Source of the DNA: an uncultured Myxococcales bacterium | GTDB taxonomy: Bacteria; Myxococcota_A; UBA9042; DTJE01 | DNA length: 64,000 nucleotides | Assembly: GCA_903857665.1 (NCBI GenBank) | Contig: CAIOFV010000105.1 | Coordinates: 124,001 to 188,000 of the forward strand | Direction of reading: 5' to 3' | In this document: positions 25,699 to 34,312 of the stretch, piece after piece | How the letters are laid out: each line of letters begins with the position of its first letter | Position numbering within the stretch: the first letter of the stretch is position 1 | Notes under the pieces: model-generated | The model's input: the letters and a program-made list of their open reading frames with translations, nothing else | Told to the model about the DNA's origin: nothing | Database searches by the model: none | Position numbers and translations under genes: made by a program

Positions 25699-27234
25699 TC
25701 AGAACACCACGGACAGGGCCGCCTCGGTCCACCAGATCCCGTCGGTCTTCTTGTTCTGCGGCGCGATCTGGTTGATGAGCGCCCCGGCCGCCTTCCCGGG
25801 CTGCATCCCGCCGAACATCACCCGGGCCACCAGGTGCTTCGTCCAGGAGAATGCGAGGTCCAGGTTGCCCTCGAAGCCCAGGTTGCGCTCGCCCAGGGCG
25901 TTCTTGGGTTCCAGCACGATGCCGTAGCCGAGGATCACGCTGGGCCGGAACCACGGGACCACCTGGAGCGTCAGCTTGACGTCCGACAGCAGCAGGCCGG
26001 CACGGTTGTGCCAGAAGCCGCCCTCGTAGCTGCCCATCCGGCGGTCCAGCTGGTCGTACCAGTTCCTCGTTTCGTCCTCGGTGAAGTAGACCGTCGAGGA
26101 CGAGTTCTTCGACGAGTAGAAGAACGCGCCTTCCTTGTTGTTGCCCTGGTACTTGTCGTCCGCGGACAGGGCCAGCACGTTGACGGAAATCGCCACGGGG
26201 CGCGTTTCCACCTTCAGGTTTCCCTGGGCCGCCCACGCCAGCAGCGTCTGGTCACGACCATCGATCGCGCTGTTCTTGGACTTGCCGGCCTGCAGCACGC
26301 CGTCCACGAAGCCGGTCAGCCGGTAGCCGTTCTTGCACAGGCAGCCGGTGTGGCCTTCCAGGTGGGCGTTCGGCACCACCAGCCAACGGTCCTTGCCCAC
26401 GACATGGGTGTCGTACAGGGCATCGACGGCGGCGTTGAGCTGCCAGTGATCGCCCAGCTTGAGGTCGGTCCTCGCGCCGAACACGAAGATGTCGTGCCGG
26501 AAGTTGTTCAGCTTGATGTCCAGGCCTTCGAACGTCGAGTCCGGGATCATGCCGAACATCAGCCCGACCTTCTGTCCGGGCGCCCACTGGTGCGACACCT
26601 GGACCGCGCCGATCCAGTGGCCCAGGAACAGGCCGGTGGTGTCCGTGAGATACTGGTAGCCGACCTTGAACCCGAACTTCCCGTTCGCCAGTTCCCCTTC
26701 CGCATAGATCTGGCGATGCTTCAGCACGAAGACGTCGTTCGACGGCGGGTACTCTTCGTCGGGGTTGTTCTTCGACCAGTAGTTCAGGCCGATTTCCGCT
26801 TCGTAGAAAAGCCGGACGTTGTCCGACAGGTTCCACTGAAGGGTGGGGGCGAACACGGTGGCGAACGCGCCGGACGTCTGGCCGTTCTGGTTGTACAGCG
26901 GCGGCCTGCGATCGAAGTCGGTGTCGTTCCGGAAGATCAGCAGGTTGTGCAACTGGGCGTGGGCCTCGAACGCCGGCTTCGTGCGCTTCAGGCCGTCGAT
27001 CCCGACCGCGTCCGCGGAGGGCTCGGTCGCCGGGGCGGCCACCTTCGCCTTCACTTCCGAGCGCAGCGCGGTCACCTCGCCCTGCAGCGCCTTCACCGCC
27101 TCCTGCAAGGCCGTCACGTCCGCGCTGGTTGCCGGGGCCGCCGCAGCGGGCGCCTCCTGGCCCCGTGCGGGGATCGACATCAGGAGGGCGACTGCCGTCG
27201 CCGCAAGCACCGGAAGCCGAGCCTGGTTCGTCAT
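25699..27234 (-). CDS. outer-membrane porin-like beta-barrel
   Basis: 511 residues. The signal peptide (hydrophobic core AATAVALLMSI, cleavage near Arg-Gly-Gln) is followed by a trimerisation-type coiled coil (about residues 38-65, VTALQEAVKALQGEVTALR) and then about 430 residues of alternating amphipathic strands ending in a C-terminal Val-Phe, typical of outer-membrane barrels inserted by BamA. It is the first gene of the sugar operon and should admit oligosaccharides to the periplasm. The start is ATG 27234 (GAGGG 6 bases upstream) or ATG 27246. The exact porin family is not recognised. Confidence 0.75.
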   Translation of the reverse strand: MTNQARLPVLAATAVALLMSIPARGQEAPAAAAPATSADVTALQEAVKALQGEVTALRSEVKAKVAAPATEPSADAVGIDGLKRTKPAFEAHAQLHNLLIFRNDTDFDRRPPLYNQNGQTSGAFATVFAPTLQWNLSDNVRLFYEAEIGLNYWSKNNPDEEYPPSNDVFVLKHRQIYAEGELANGKFGFKVGYQYLTDTTGLFLGHWIGAVQVSHQWAPGQKVGLMFGMIPDSTFEGLDIKLNNFRHDIFVFGARTDLKLGDHWQLNAAVDALYDTHVVGKDRWLVVPNAHLEGHTGCLCKNGYRLTGFVDGVLQAGKSKNSAIDGRDQTLLAWAAQGNLKVETRPVAISVNVLALSADDKYQGNNKEGAFFYSSKNSSSTVYFTEDETRNWYDQLDRRMGSYEGGFWHNRAGLLLSDVKLTLQVVPWFRPSVILGYGIVLEPKNALGERNLGFEGNLDLAFSWTKHLVARVMFGGMQPGKAAGALINQIAPQNKKTDGIWWTEAALSVVF

Positions 27235-27334
27235 CGTGTCCCTCATGCTGCACCCCATCCGTGAGTTCGAGCCGACTCGCCCTCGGGTACCACGTTCGCG
27301 CGACGTGGTTGTAATACGCCATCCCATCAGAAAT

Positions 27335-27374
27335 CCAGCCATAAATACGGCTGGAAACTGGCAGTCCGTGTCAA
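27335..27374 (-). promoter_or_regulatory. porin-operon promoter element with operator-like palindrome
   Basis: In the AT-richer 190-base gap upstream of the porin gene, the minus strand has TTGACA at 27374-27369 and, just downstream, the inverted repeat CCAGCC-N8-GGCTGG (27354-27335). The palindrome covers the expected -10 position, whose sequence is poor, so a repressor or activator site for the sugar operon is plausible. No regulator gene of an obvious sugar type is adjacent. Confidence 0.4.
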
Positions 27375-27437
27375 TATCGCAAAACCGCGAAGACGTCGAT
27401 ACCGATCTTGCGGCCCGCGCCCGGCACGGGCCCGGGG

Positions 27438-28154
27438 TCAGTCCCCGTCGGTGTCCTTCAGGATCTGCTTGAGGCGTGCCATCGACGCCGTGTGCAACTG
27501 GGAGACGCGGCCCTCGGTGACCCCGAGGAAATCGGCGATCTCCTTGAAGTTCATCCCTTCATGGTAATAGAAGGTGACGACCTGTCGCTGGCGATCGGTC
27601 AGCCGCTCGATGGCGGCGGCGAGGCGTTCGGCGGCCTCCCGGAAACCGCTTTCGGCCAGGGGATCCGCGGCCGAGGGATCCCGGATGTATTGCATGACAT
27701 CGCGCTTCTCGTCGTCGCCGACCAGGCCGACGTCGTCGAATCCCAGGACGATCACCGGCGAGATCTTCGACACCATCTGGTGGTAGCGGTCCAGCGACAC
27801 GCCCAGCCCGAGGGCCACCTCCTCGGGGTTCGGGGCGCGGCCGAGCATCGTCGCCAGGGTCCGCACCACGTCGGCGACCTCGCCGGACGCCCGCCGGATG
27901 GACCGGGGCGTCTGGTCCATCGCTCGCAGTTCGTCCAGGATGGCGCCACGAATCCGGATCTCGGCGTACCGATCGAACGGAACCCCCTTGGACTCGTCGA
28001 ACTGCCGCACCGCGTTCAACAGCCCCAGGACGCCCGCGCCCACGAGGTCATCGACGTCCAGGTTCCTGGGCAGGCGCGCGGCCATCCGGGTCGCGACCGT
28101 CCGCACCAGGGGCAGGAATCGGGATACGTCGCTCGGGGTCAAGAGATCCTCCAT
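27438..28154 (-). CDS. sigma-28-type (FliA/WhiG-like) RNA polymerase sigma factor
   Basis: 238 residues. Region 2 contains LVGAGVLGLLNAVRQFDESKGVPFDRYAEIRIRGA, region 3 has DQTPRSIRRASGEVADVV and LGRAPNPEEVALGLGV, and region 4 has LTDRQRQVVTFYYHEGMNFKEIADFLGVTEGRVSQLHTAS. This domain set (2, 3, 4 without region 1.1) is that of the FliA/WhiG group 3 factors. No flagellar gene or FlgM is nearby, so a non-flagellar role is possible. A much longer open frame continues upstream, but ATG 28154 gives the normal family length. Confidence 0.92.
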   Translation of the reverse strand: MEDLLTPSDVSRFLPLVRTVATRMAARLPRNLDVDDLVGAGVLGLLNAVRQFDESKGVPFDRYAEIRIRGAILDELRAMDQTPRSIRRASGEVADVVRTLATMLGRAPNPEEVALGLGVSLDRYHQMVSKISPVIVLGFDDVGLVGDDEKRDVMQYIRDPSAADPLAESGFREAAERLAAAIERLTDRQRQVVTFYYHEGMNFKEIADFLGVTEGRVSQLHTASMARLKQILKDTDGD

Positions 28155-28295
28155 GCCGCCGCGATCGTACCGATCCGCGGAGAATGGTGTCAACGTAACG
28201 ACATGCCACGATTCGACGGGACAGGCGTCGCCCGGAGCCGCATACACGGGGGCTGGCGGCCTGGGACCGCGAGAAAGCCGCAAGGCGAAAGGTGA

Positions 28296-28352
28296 ATCGC
28301 GGGGGAATCCGGAAATATCGGGTTGGAAATCCCCGCGATCGACAGGTAGAAT
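28296..28352 (+). promoter_or_regulatory. candidate promoter and inverted repeat before the TSP3 lipoprotein gene
   Basis: TTGGAA (28323-28328), an 18-base spacer and TAGAAT (28347-28352) form a promoter about 63 bases before the ATG. Around it a perfect 9-bp inverted repeat, ATCGCGGGG (28296-28304) and CCCCGCGAT (28331-28339), brackets the -35 element with a 26-base gap, as expected of an operator or DNA-loop site. The rest of the 261-base divergent gap to the sigma gene shows nothing definite. Confidence 0.45.
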
Positions 28353-28415
28353 ACGACGGATTCCGTCCGGCGGGCGGATTGGGGTCCACCCGGAACCAGT
28401 GCAGGAGGCATCTCG

Positions 28416-31400
28416 ATGCGAATCACGTTGCGCGCCACCCTGTTTGCGTTGGCCGCCCTGTCCCTCGCGGCGGCCACCTCCTGCGGAGGCTCCGGCAACA
28501 AGCCCGATGCCGGGATCGACGCGATCCAGGACGTGCCCGCCGACGTGACGCCGGACATCCCCGGTGACGAAGGCGTCGGCGAGGGCACGCGGGATGTCCC
28601 GCCGAACCCGGACGTCCTCGATGCCGAGGTCAACGACATCAACGACATCCTCGAGGTCAACGAGGTTCTCGAGGATGCCGAGGTGCCGCCGGTCTGTCCC
28701 GCGGGTGGCAGCGGATTCATGTGCCCTTGCCAGGTCAATGACGACTGCCTTTCCGGGCTCTGCATCGACACGATGGATCAGCGGATTTGCACGAAGGTGT
28801 GCGGCGCGGATAGTTCCTGCCCGACGGGCTGGCCCTGCGAAAACGTCACCGTGGGTGGCGAGTCGAAGTTCGAATGCATCTACCCGTTCCCGAACCTGTG
28901 CCGTCCCTGCCAGAACGACGAGGACTGCCTGCCGCAGGGCGGCGGGGCGAACCGGCGCTTCCTGTGCATCGACGGCGGCCCGGCCGGCCGTTTCTGCGGC
29001 GGCCCCTGCGATCGATCGACCGACTGCCCGACCTACAAGGGCCAGACCTTCGATTGCGTCCCCGTCACCGTCAGCGGCGTGGACGTCAAGCAGTGCCGGC
29101 CGACCAGCAACGAATGCCCCTGCACACAGAAGTTCCAGGACGACGGCTACCTGACCACCTGCTACGTCCAGAACGAATTCGGCAAGTGCACCGCACAGCG
29201 CAAGTGCAACGAGCTCTGCACGGCGAACTCGCCCCAGGTCGAATCCTGCAACCTCGTGGACGACAACTGCGACGGGTTCACCGACAACGGCGTCCCGTCC
29301 AGCCCCTGCGATCTCAAGAACCAGTACGGCACGTGCAAGGGCGTGACCCAGTGCAACGGCGGCACAGTGAATTGCTCGGGAACCTTCGCCCAGACCGAAA
29401 CCTGCAACGGGCTGGATGACAACTGCGACGGCCGGACGGACGAAGGCTTCCCGGACCTCGACAGCGATGGGAAGGCCGATTGCGTGGACTGCGACATCGA
29501 CGGTGACGGGATTCCGAACAACAACCCCGGCTGCCCGGTGGTGGCTCATCCCGACAACTGCATCTTCGTGGCGAATTCCGACCAGGCGGACAACGACGGC
29601 GACGGGATCGGCGACGCCTGCGATCCGGACGACGACAACGACGGCGTACCGGACACCGTCGATAACTGCCCCTTCGTCCCGAACTTCAACCAACTGGACA
29701 CGGACCTCGACGGGATCGGCGATGCCTGCGACTGCGACGCCGACGGCGACGGCGTGATGAACAACGCCGCCCTGGACATGCTGGGCGACAAGTGCCCGGT
29801 CCCGAGCCCGCTGGACAACTGCCCGCTGGTCGCCAACAAGGACCAGTTGGACACCAACGGCAACGGCACGGGTGATGCCTGCGACTGCGACATCGACAAC
29901 GACGGCGTGGCCAACAACAACCCCGGCTGCCCGACGGTGGACAAGCCCGACAACTGCCGCACGGTGGCGAATCGCGACCAGGCGGACACGGACCTCGACG
30001 GCATGGGCGACGCCTGCGACTGCGACATCGACAACGACGGCGTGATGAACAACAACACCGGCTGCCCGGTCATCGCGAAGCCGGACAACTGCAAGTTCGT
30101 GAAGAACCCGGACCAGGCCGACACCAACCTCAACGGGCTGGGCGACGCCTGCGACTGCGACATCGACGGCGACGGCGTGATCAACAACAACCCGGGTTGC
30201 CCGCTGTGCGACGGCACGGGACAGCCGGCGTGCGACAACTGCCCCTACGACCCGAACCCCGACCAGAAGAACACGCACGGCGGCGTGCACGGTGACGCCT
30301 GCAACGACGACTGGGACAACGACGGCGTCAAGAACGCGGATGACAACTGCCCGCTGACGCCGAATCCGGACCAGGCCGACCTGGACCTCGACGGCACCGG
30401 CAACGCCTGCGACTGCGACATCGATGCCGACGGCATCTTCAACGACGGCCCGGACAAGAACGGCGGGACGTGCCCGACGGCGGATCCGCTGGACAACTGC
30501 CCGATGATCGCCAACCCGGACCAGCTGGACCTGGACGGCGACCACATCGGCGACGCCTGCGACTGCGACATCGACGGCGACGGCGATCCGAACCCGAACT
30601 TCGGGTGCCCGACCCCGACGCAGCCGGACTGCGAGCCTTTCAATCCGGCGGTTTCGCACCTGGCCCTCGAGATCTGCGGCAACAACATCGATGACAACTG
30701 CAACGGCTTCACGGACGAGGAAAACGCCCAGGGCTGCACCACGTATTACTTCGACCAGGACAACGACGGGTACGGCATCACCCAGTCGAAGTGCCTGTGC
30801 AAGCCGGCCGGCAACTACCGTGCCCTGTCGTCCGGCGATTGCAACGACACCGACCCGTTGATCAACCCCGGCGTGCAGGAGATCTGCGACAACTCCAAGG
30901 ACGACAACTGCAACGGGTCGGAAAACGACCTGAACGCCCTGGGCTGCACGAAGTTCTATTACGACAACGATGGCGACCTCTTCGGAACCGGGGACTTCGA
31001 GTGCCGGTGCTTCTCGGCGGGCGGCAAGTACACCGCGCGACTGACGGGCGACTGCGACGACAACAACCCGCTGGTGAACCCGGGCCGGACCGAGATCTGC
31101 GGCAACGGCATCGACGACGACTGCTCGGGCAGCCAGAACGACGAAAACGCCCAGGGCGCCGACAAGTTCTACTACGACGGCGACAAGGACACGTACGGCT
31201 CCGCCGCCTTCAAGAAGTACTGCTACGCCAACGATGTGACCGGATACACCGCGTCCCGGTCGGGCGACTGCGACGACACGGATCCGGCGATCAACCCGGG
31301 CATGCAGGAAATCTGCGGCAACGGGAAGGACGACAACTGCGACGGGCTCCAGGACACCCCCGGGTCCGTGGGCTGCCTGACGTACTACTACGACGGCGAC

Positions 31401-32285
31401 CACGACGGGTACGGCGTCACCAACGATCATCAGTGCCTGTGCGCACCCGCGACGCCGTATTCGACCCGCGACGGCGGCGATTGCCAGGACGCGAACCCGA
31501 ACATCAATCCCGGCGCGACGGAAATCTGCGACGGCATCGACAACAACTGCGACACGCGCATCGACGAGAACCCGGATACCTTGTGCCCGGCCCTGGCGAA
31601 CGCCACGACGACGTGCCGGGCCAGCCAGTGCGTGGTCAAGGACTGCGCGGGCGGATGGTACAACGTGAACAACGTGGTCGCCGACGGCTGCGAATGCTCG
31701 CAGGACGCGTACGACAACACCGGCAACTCCTGCCTCCAGGCCATCGATCTGGGCATTGCCTGGGACACGGGCAGCGCCCTGCCGGTGGTGACGGGCAGGA
31801 TCGTGCCCGGCATCGACGTGGACTGGTATTCCGTGACGGCCAAGGATTCGCTGGACACGGGCACCGTCGATTCCCCGGCCACCGATCAGTTCAACCTGGT
31901 CGTGAAGTTGCTGACCCCGACGGATGAAAGCATCAAGATCGAGGTCCGGCGCGGCGCCTGCGACTCCCCCATCGAATGTGGCAGCAACGGCACGACCTAC
32001 CAGAGGCCGGGTTCGAAGACGTGCCTTTCCGGGCCGCCCAATACGGCAGGACAACTGTGGAGATGCTGCGGGACCGGACAATGCGAGGACGGTGCGGCCT
32101 TTGGTGAATTGAATTCGTGCTGCAACACCAGTGCGCAACTGTGCGCCGTAGGCAACCAGGCCCTGAAGCAATGCGAAGACGACGGGGCCACCTTCTACTT
32201 CAAGGTCTATCGCGACCCGGCCTTCCCGGCCGCGACCACCTGCGCGGAAACCGAGTACACCCTGGAAGTGTCAAACGGCAAGTGA
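28416..32285 (+). CDS. large surface lipoprotein with TSP3 and MopE-like Ca-binding repeats
   Basis: 1289 residues. The signal sequence ends at AATSC (probable lipid on Cys23); an acidic stalk runs to about residue 95. Cys-rich EGF-like segments (about 100-280) come next, then two CNxxDDNCDGxTD motifs, at least seven thrombospondin type-3 repeats (about 345-740: DxDxDGxxN units with NCP and GDACD), then five MopE-type repeats (about 745-1080: ExCxNxxDDNCxG followed by YYYDxDxDGYG and GDCxD). A beta-rich C-terminal domain (about 1110-1289) ends the protein. Such Asp/Cys repeats bind Ca2+ and make rigid extracellular rods. AGGAGG lies 9 bases before the ATG. The lipase-like gene follows after 10 bases. 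Confidence 0.85.
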   Translation: MRITLRATLFALAALSLAAATSCGGSGNKPDAGIDAIQDVPADVTPDIPGDEGVGEGTRDVPPNPDVLDAEVNDINDILEVNEVLEDAEVPPVCPAGGSGFMCPCQVNDDCLSGLCIDTMDQRICTKVCGADSSCPTGWPCENVTVGGESKFECIYPFPNLCRPCQNDEDCLPQGGGANRRFLCIDGGPAGRFCGGPCDRSTDCPTYKGQTFDCVPVTVSGVDVKQCRPTSNECPCTQKFQDDGYLTTCYVQNEFGKCTAQRKCNELCTANSPQVESCNLVDDNCDGFTDNGVPSSPCDLKNQYGTCKGVTQCNGGTVNCSGTFAQTETCNGLDDNCDGRTDEGFPDLDSDGKADCVDCDIDGDGIPNNNPGCPVVAHPDNCIFVANSDQADNDGDGIGDACDPDDDNDGVPDTVDNCPFVPNFNQLDTDLDGIGDACDCDADGDGVMNNAALDMLGDKCPVPSPLDNCPLVANKDQLDTNGNGTGDACDCDIDNDGVANNNPGCPTVDKPDNCRTVANRDQADTDLDGMGDACDCDIDNDGVMNNNTGCPVIAKPDNCKFVKNPDQADTNLNGLGDACDCDIDGDGVINNNPGCPLCDGTGQPACDNCPYDPNPDQKNTHGGVHGDACNDDWDNDGVKNADDNCPLTPNPDQADLDLDGTGNACDCDIDADGIFNDGPDKNGGTCPTADPLDNCPMIANPDQLDLDGDHIGDACDCDIDGDGDPNPNFGCPTPTQPDCEPFNPAVSHLALEICGNNIDDNCNGFTDEENAQGCTTYYFDQDNDGYGITQSKCLCKPAGNYRALSSGDCNDTDPLINPGVQEICDNSKDDNCNGSENDLNALGCTKFYYDNDGDLFGTGDFECRCFSAGGKYTARLTGDCDDNNPLVNPGRTEICGNGIDDDCSGSQNDENAQGADKFYYDGDKDTYGSAAFKKYCYANDVTGYTASRSGDCDDTDPAINPGMQEICGNGKDDNCDGLQDTPGSVGCLTYYYDGDHDGYGVTNDHQCLCAPATPYSTRDGGDCQDANPNINPGATEICDGIDNNCDTRIDENPDTLCPALANATTTCRASQCVVKDCAGGWYNVNNVVADGCECSQDAYDNTGNSCLQAIDLGIAWDTGSALPVVTGRIVPGIDVDWYSVTAKDSLDTGTVDSPATDQFNLVVKLLTPTDESIKIEVRRGACDSPIECGSNGTTYQRPGSKTCLSGPPNTAGQLWRCCGTGQCEDGAAFGELNSCCNTSAQLCAVGNQALKQCEDDGATFYFKVYRDPAFPAATTCAETEYTLEVSNGK

Positions 32286-32295
32286 GGGCGACGCG

Positions 32296-33456
32296 ATGAA
32301 CCGGTTGGCCACCGCCCTGGTCCCGCTGATCCTGTCCGCCCTGGTTGCGCTGGCGCCGGCCCCGGCGGCCGCGATCACGGCGGACTACTCCCATACCCCG
32401 GTGCTGTTGATCCACGGCTATTTCGTCATCGACAACGCCGGGGACGCCACCTGGTCGAACTTCCGCAAGCGCCTGGTCGCGGACGGGTGGCCCGACGAGT
32501 ACATCTACACGCCCTCGTTCAAGGACGTCCGGGGGTGCAACGAGGACCACGTCAACGAAATCGAGGCGTGGGTCGAGGATTTCAGGGCACGCACGTATTC
32601 CGACAAGATCGACATCGTCTGCCACAGCTTCGGGTGCCTCAACACGCTGTCCTGGCTGAAGGAACGCTGCGGCGTGAACCGGGTGCGGCAGTATGTCGGG
32701 CTGGCCGGTGCGGTCCACGGGACGATCGTCGCCTGTGCAGACCAGGCCCTCAACATTTCATGCGCCGGTAAGCAGATGTGCATCGATACCGGCACGGACG
32801 GCTGGAAGAGCAACCAGTTGATCGTCGATGAGAACGCGTGTGACGAAACGCCGGGCGACGTCCAGTACACCGCCGTCTGGACCCCCTATGACGAGATCAT
32901 CATCCCGGCCACGGGCGGCCAGATGATCGGCGCCAACAACGTCAAGATCACGACACCTTTTGTCGAGCACGGCGGCATCTTCCTGTGCGACGAGTGCTAC
33001 GCCGACATGAAGGCCGGCCTGAGCGGTGGCGGGATGAACACCGACGGCCCCTCCTGGTCCTGCTACCCGACCTGCACGCCGCCGGAGCCGGAGCCGGTGC
33101 CCGAACCGGTGCCCGAAGCCGCCACGGATACAGGTGCCGCGACCGATGTGTCGGAACAGGACGTGCCTGCGGCGCTCGACCCGGGACCCGCGGACGCGCC
33201 GACGCCCGACCTCACCCCCGCGAACGATCCGGGGACGGCTCCCGACCTGGAGCCGGATCGGGCGCCGACCGACGACGTGCCGGCGCTCGACACGCCGTTG
33301 GCCGACCAGCCCTCCACGACCGCCGACGAGATCCCCGCCCCGCGTCCGAAGTCCTCCGGCTGCACGGCCGGGGCCGACAGCTCGATGACCGGGCTCTGGT
33401 TCGGGCTGTCGATGCTGGTGTTCGGGGTTGCCCGGCGGCGACGCCTTCGCTCCTGA
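32296..33456 (+). CDS. secreted alpha/beta-hydrolase (lipase-like) with MYXO-CTERM tail
   Basis: 386 residues. Signal peptide to about residue 26, then an alpha/beta-hydrolase domain: VLLIHGYFV supplies the oxyanion His-Gly, and the nucleophile Ser111 lies in VCHSFGCLN, where the first Gly of GxSxG is Cys. A triacylglycerol-lipase or PGAP1-like esterase role is likely. Residues about 262-350 form a Pro/Glu/Asp-Pro-Gly stalk, and the end SSGCTAGADSS plus a hydrophobic helix plus RRRR is a MYXO-CTERM sorting signal. These tails are cut and anchored by CPBP-family myxosortases. Start ATG is 10 bases after the giant lipoprotein gene, so both may be exported to the surface together. Confidence 0.82.
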   Translation: MNRLATALVPLILSALVALAPAPAAAITADYSHTPVLLIHGYFVIDNAGDATWSNFRKRLVADGWPDEYIYTPSFKDVRGCNEDHVNEIEAWVEDFRARTYSDKIDIVCHSFGCLNTLSWLKERCGVNRVRQYVGLAGAVHGTIVACADQALNISCAGKQMCIDTGTDGWKSNQLIVDENACDETPGDVQYTAVWTPYDEIIIPATGGQMIGANNVKITTPFVEHGGIFLCDECYADMKAGLSGGGMNTDGPSWSCYPTCTPPEPEPVPEPVPEAATDTGAATDVSEQDVPAALDPGPADAPTPDLTPANDPGTAPDLEPDRAPTDDVPALDTPLADQPSTTADEIPAPRPKSSGCTAGADSSMTGLWFGLSMLVFGVARRRRLRS

Positions 33457-33468
33457 CGATCCAGGGTT

Positions 33469-34308
33469 CTATCCGCGACGAGGCCGAAGGGACAGGATCC
33501 GGCGCGCCTCTTCGGGGGTGGCCAGGGGACGGCCGGCCTCGCGGGCCAGGTCGGCGGCGGCGCGGACCAGTTCCCAGGAGCCCTTCGCCAGCACTCCCTT
33601 CGACACGAACAGATTGTCTTCCAGGCCGACGCGCACGTGCCCGCCCCGGGCAATCGCCGCACGGGCCAGAGGCAGCTCGTAGCGGCCCACGCCGGCGACC
33701 ATCCACGTCGCGCCGTCCGGCAGCGTGGACCGCAGGAAATCCAGGCGATCCTCGGTGCCGATCATGGCGCCGGGCACCCCCAGCACGAAGTCGATGTGCA
33801 ACGGGTCGGGAAGAAGTCCGCGCCGGTGCAGCAGCAGCGCGTTGTCCACGAAGCCGGCGTCGAACGCCTCGACCTCCATCCGCACGCCCCGGGACCGGGC
33901 CTTCGTCGCGATGGCCTCGATCAGGGGGAAGGGATTGGAAAAGACCTCGTCCCCGAAGTTGCAGGTGCCCGTGCTCAGCGTGCAGAACTCGGGATCCAGG
34001 TCCAGGGGCTGCGTCCGTTCGTCCACGGACATGCCCACGGCGCCCCCGGTGGAGACCTGCACGATGACCTCGGGGACCCGGTCCCGGATGGCCTCGATGG
34101 CCGCCCGGAACGTCTCGCGGTCCTGGGTCGGCGAACCGTCGGGGCGGCGCACATGCAGGTGGATCACGCGGGCGCCCTCGGCGAAGCAGCGGGCGGCCTC
34201 GTCGGCCAGTTCCGGGGCCGTATAGGGCACCGAGGGGTTCTGCGCCTTGGTGACCTCGGCGCCGCAGATGGCCGCGGTGAGGATCAGCGGGGCGGAGGGC
34301 TCGCTCAT
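33469..34308 (-). CDS. beta-keto acid cleavage enzyme (BKACE/DUF849), probably Kce
   Basis: 279 residues, normal length. BKACE enzymes are Zn-dependent and condense a beta-keto acid with acetyl-CoA, giving acetoacetate and a new CoA thioester. Metal ligands are seen in VIHLHVRRPDG (two His) and VGLEDNLF (Glu). STGTCNFGDEVF, FDAGFVDN and FVLGVPGAMIGT are typical. Its partner 4 bases upstream is a Kal-type ammonia-lyase, so the lysine-fermentation reaction (3-keto-5-aminohexanoate to acetoacetate and 3-aminobutyryl-CoA) is the best guess. No aminomutase or dehydrogenase of that pathway is in the window, so the substrate could differ. Confidence 0.85.
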   Translation of the reverse strand: MSEPSAPLILTAAICGAEVTKAQNPSVPYTAPELADEAARCFAEGARVIHLHVRRPDGSPTQDRETFRAAIEAIRDRVPEVIVQVSTGGAVGMSVDERTQPLDLDPEFCTLSTGTCNFGDEVFSNPFPLIEAIATKARSRGVRMEVEAFDAGFVDNALLLHRRGLLPDPLHIDFVLGVPGAMIGTEDRLDFLRSTLPDGATWMVAGVGRYELPLARAAIARGGHVRVGLEDNLFVSKGVLAKGSWELVRAAADLAREAGRPLATPEEARRILSLRPRRG

Positions 34309-34312
34309 GGGG

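Noticed and set aside
29500-31600. Regular DNA-level repeats resembling a CRISPR-like or satellite array
   Set aside because: They are coding TSP3 and MopE repeats; spacing is irregular and the units vary at synonymous sites.
28155-32171. Open minus-strand frame extending the sigma-28 gene upstream to 1577 codons
   Set aside because: The extension is antisense to the TSP3/MopE gene, has repeat composition mirroring its Asp codons, and the sigma factor alone has family length.
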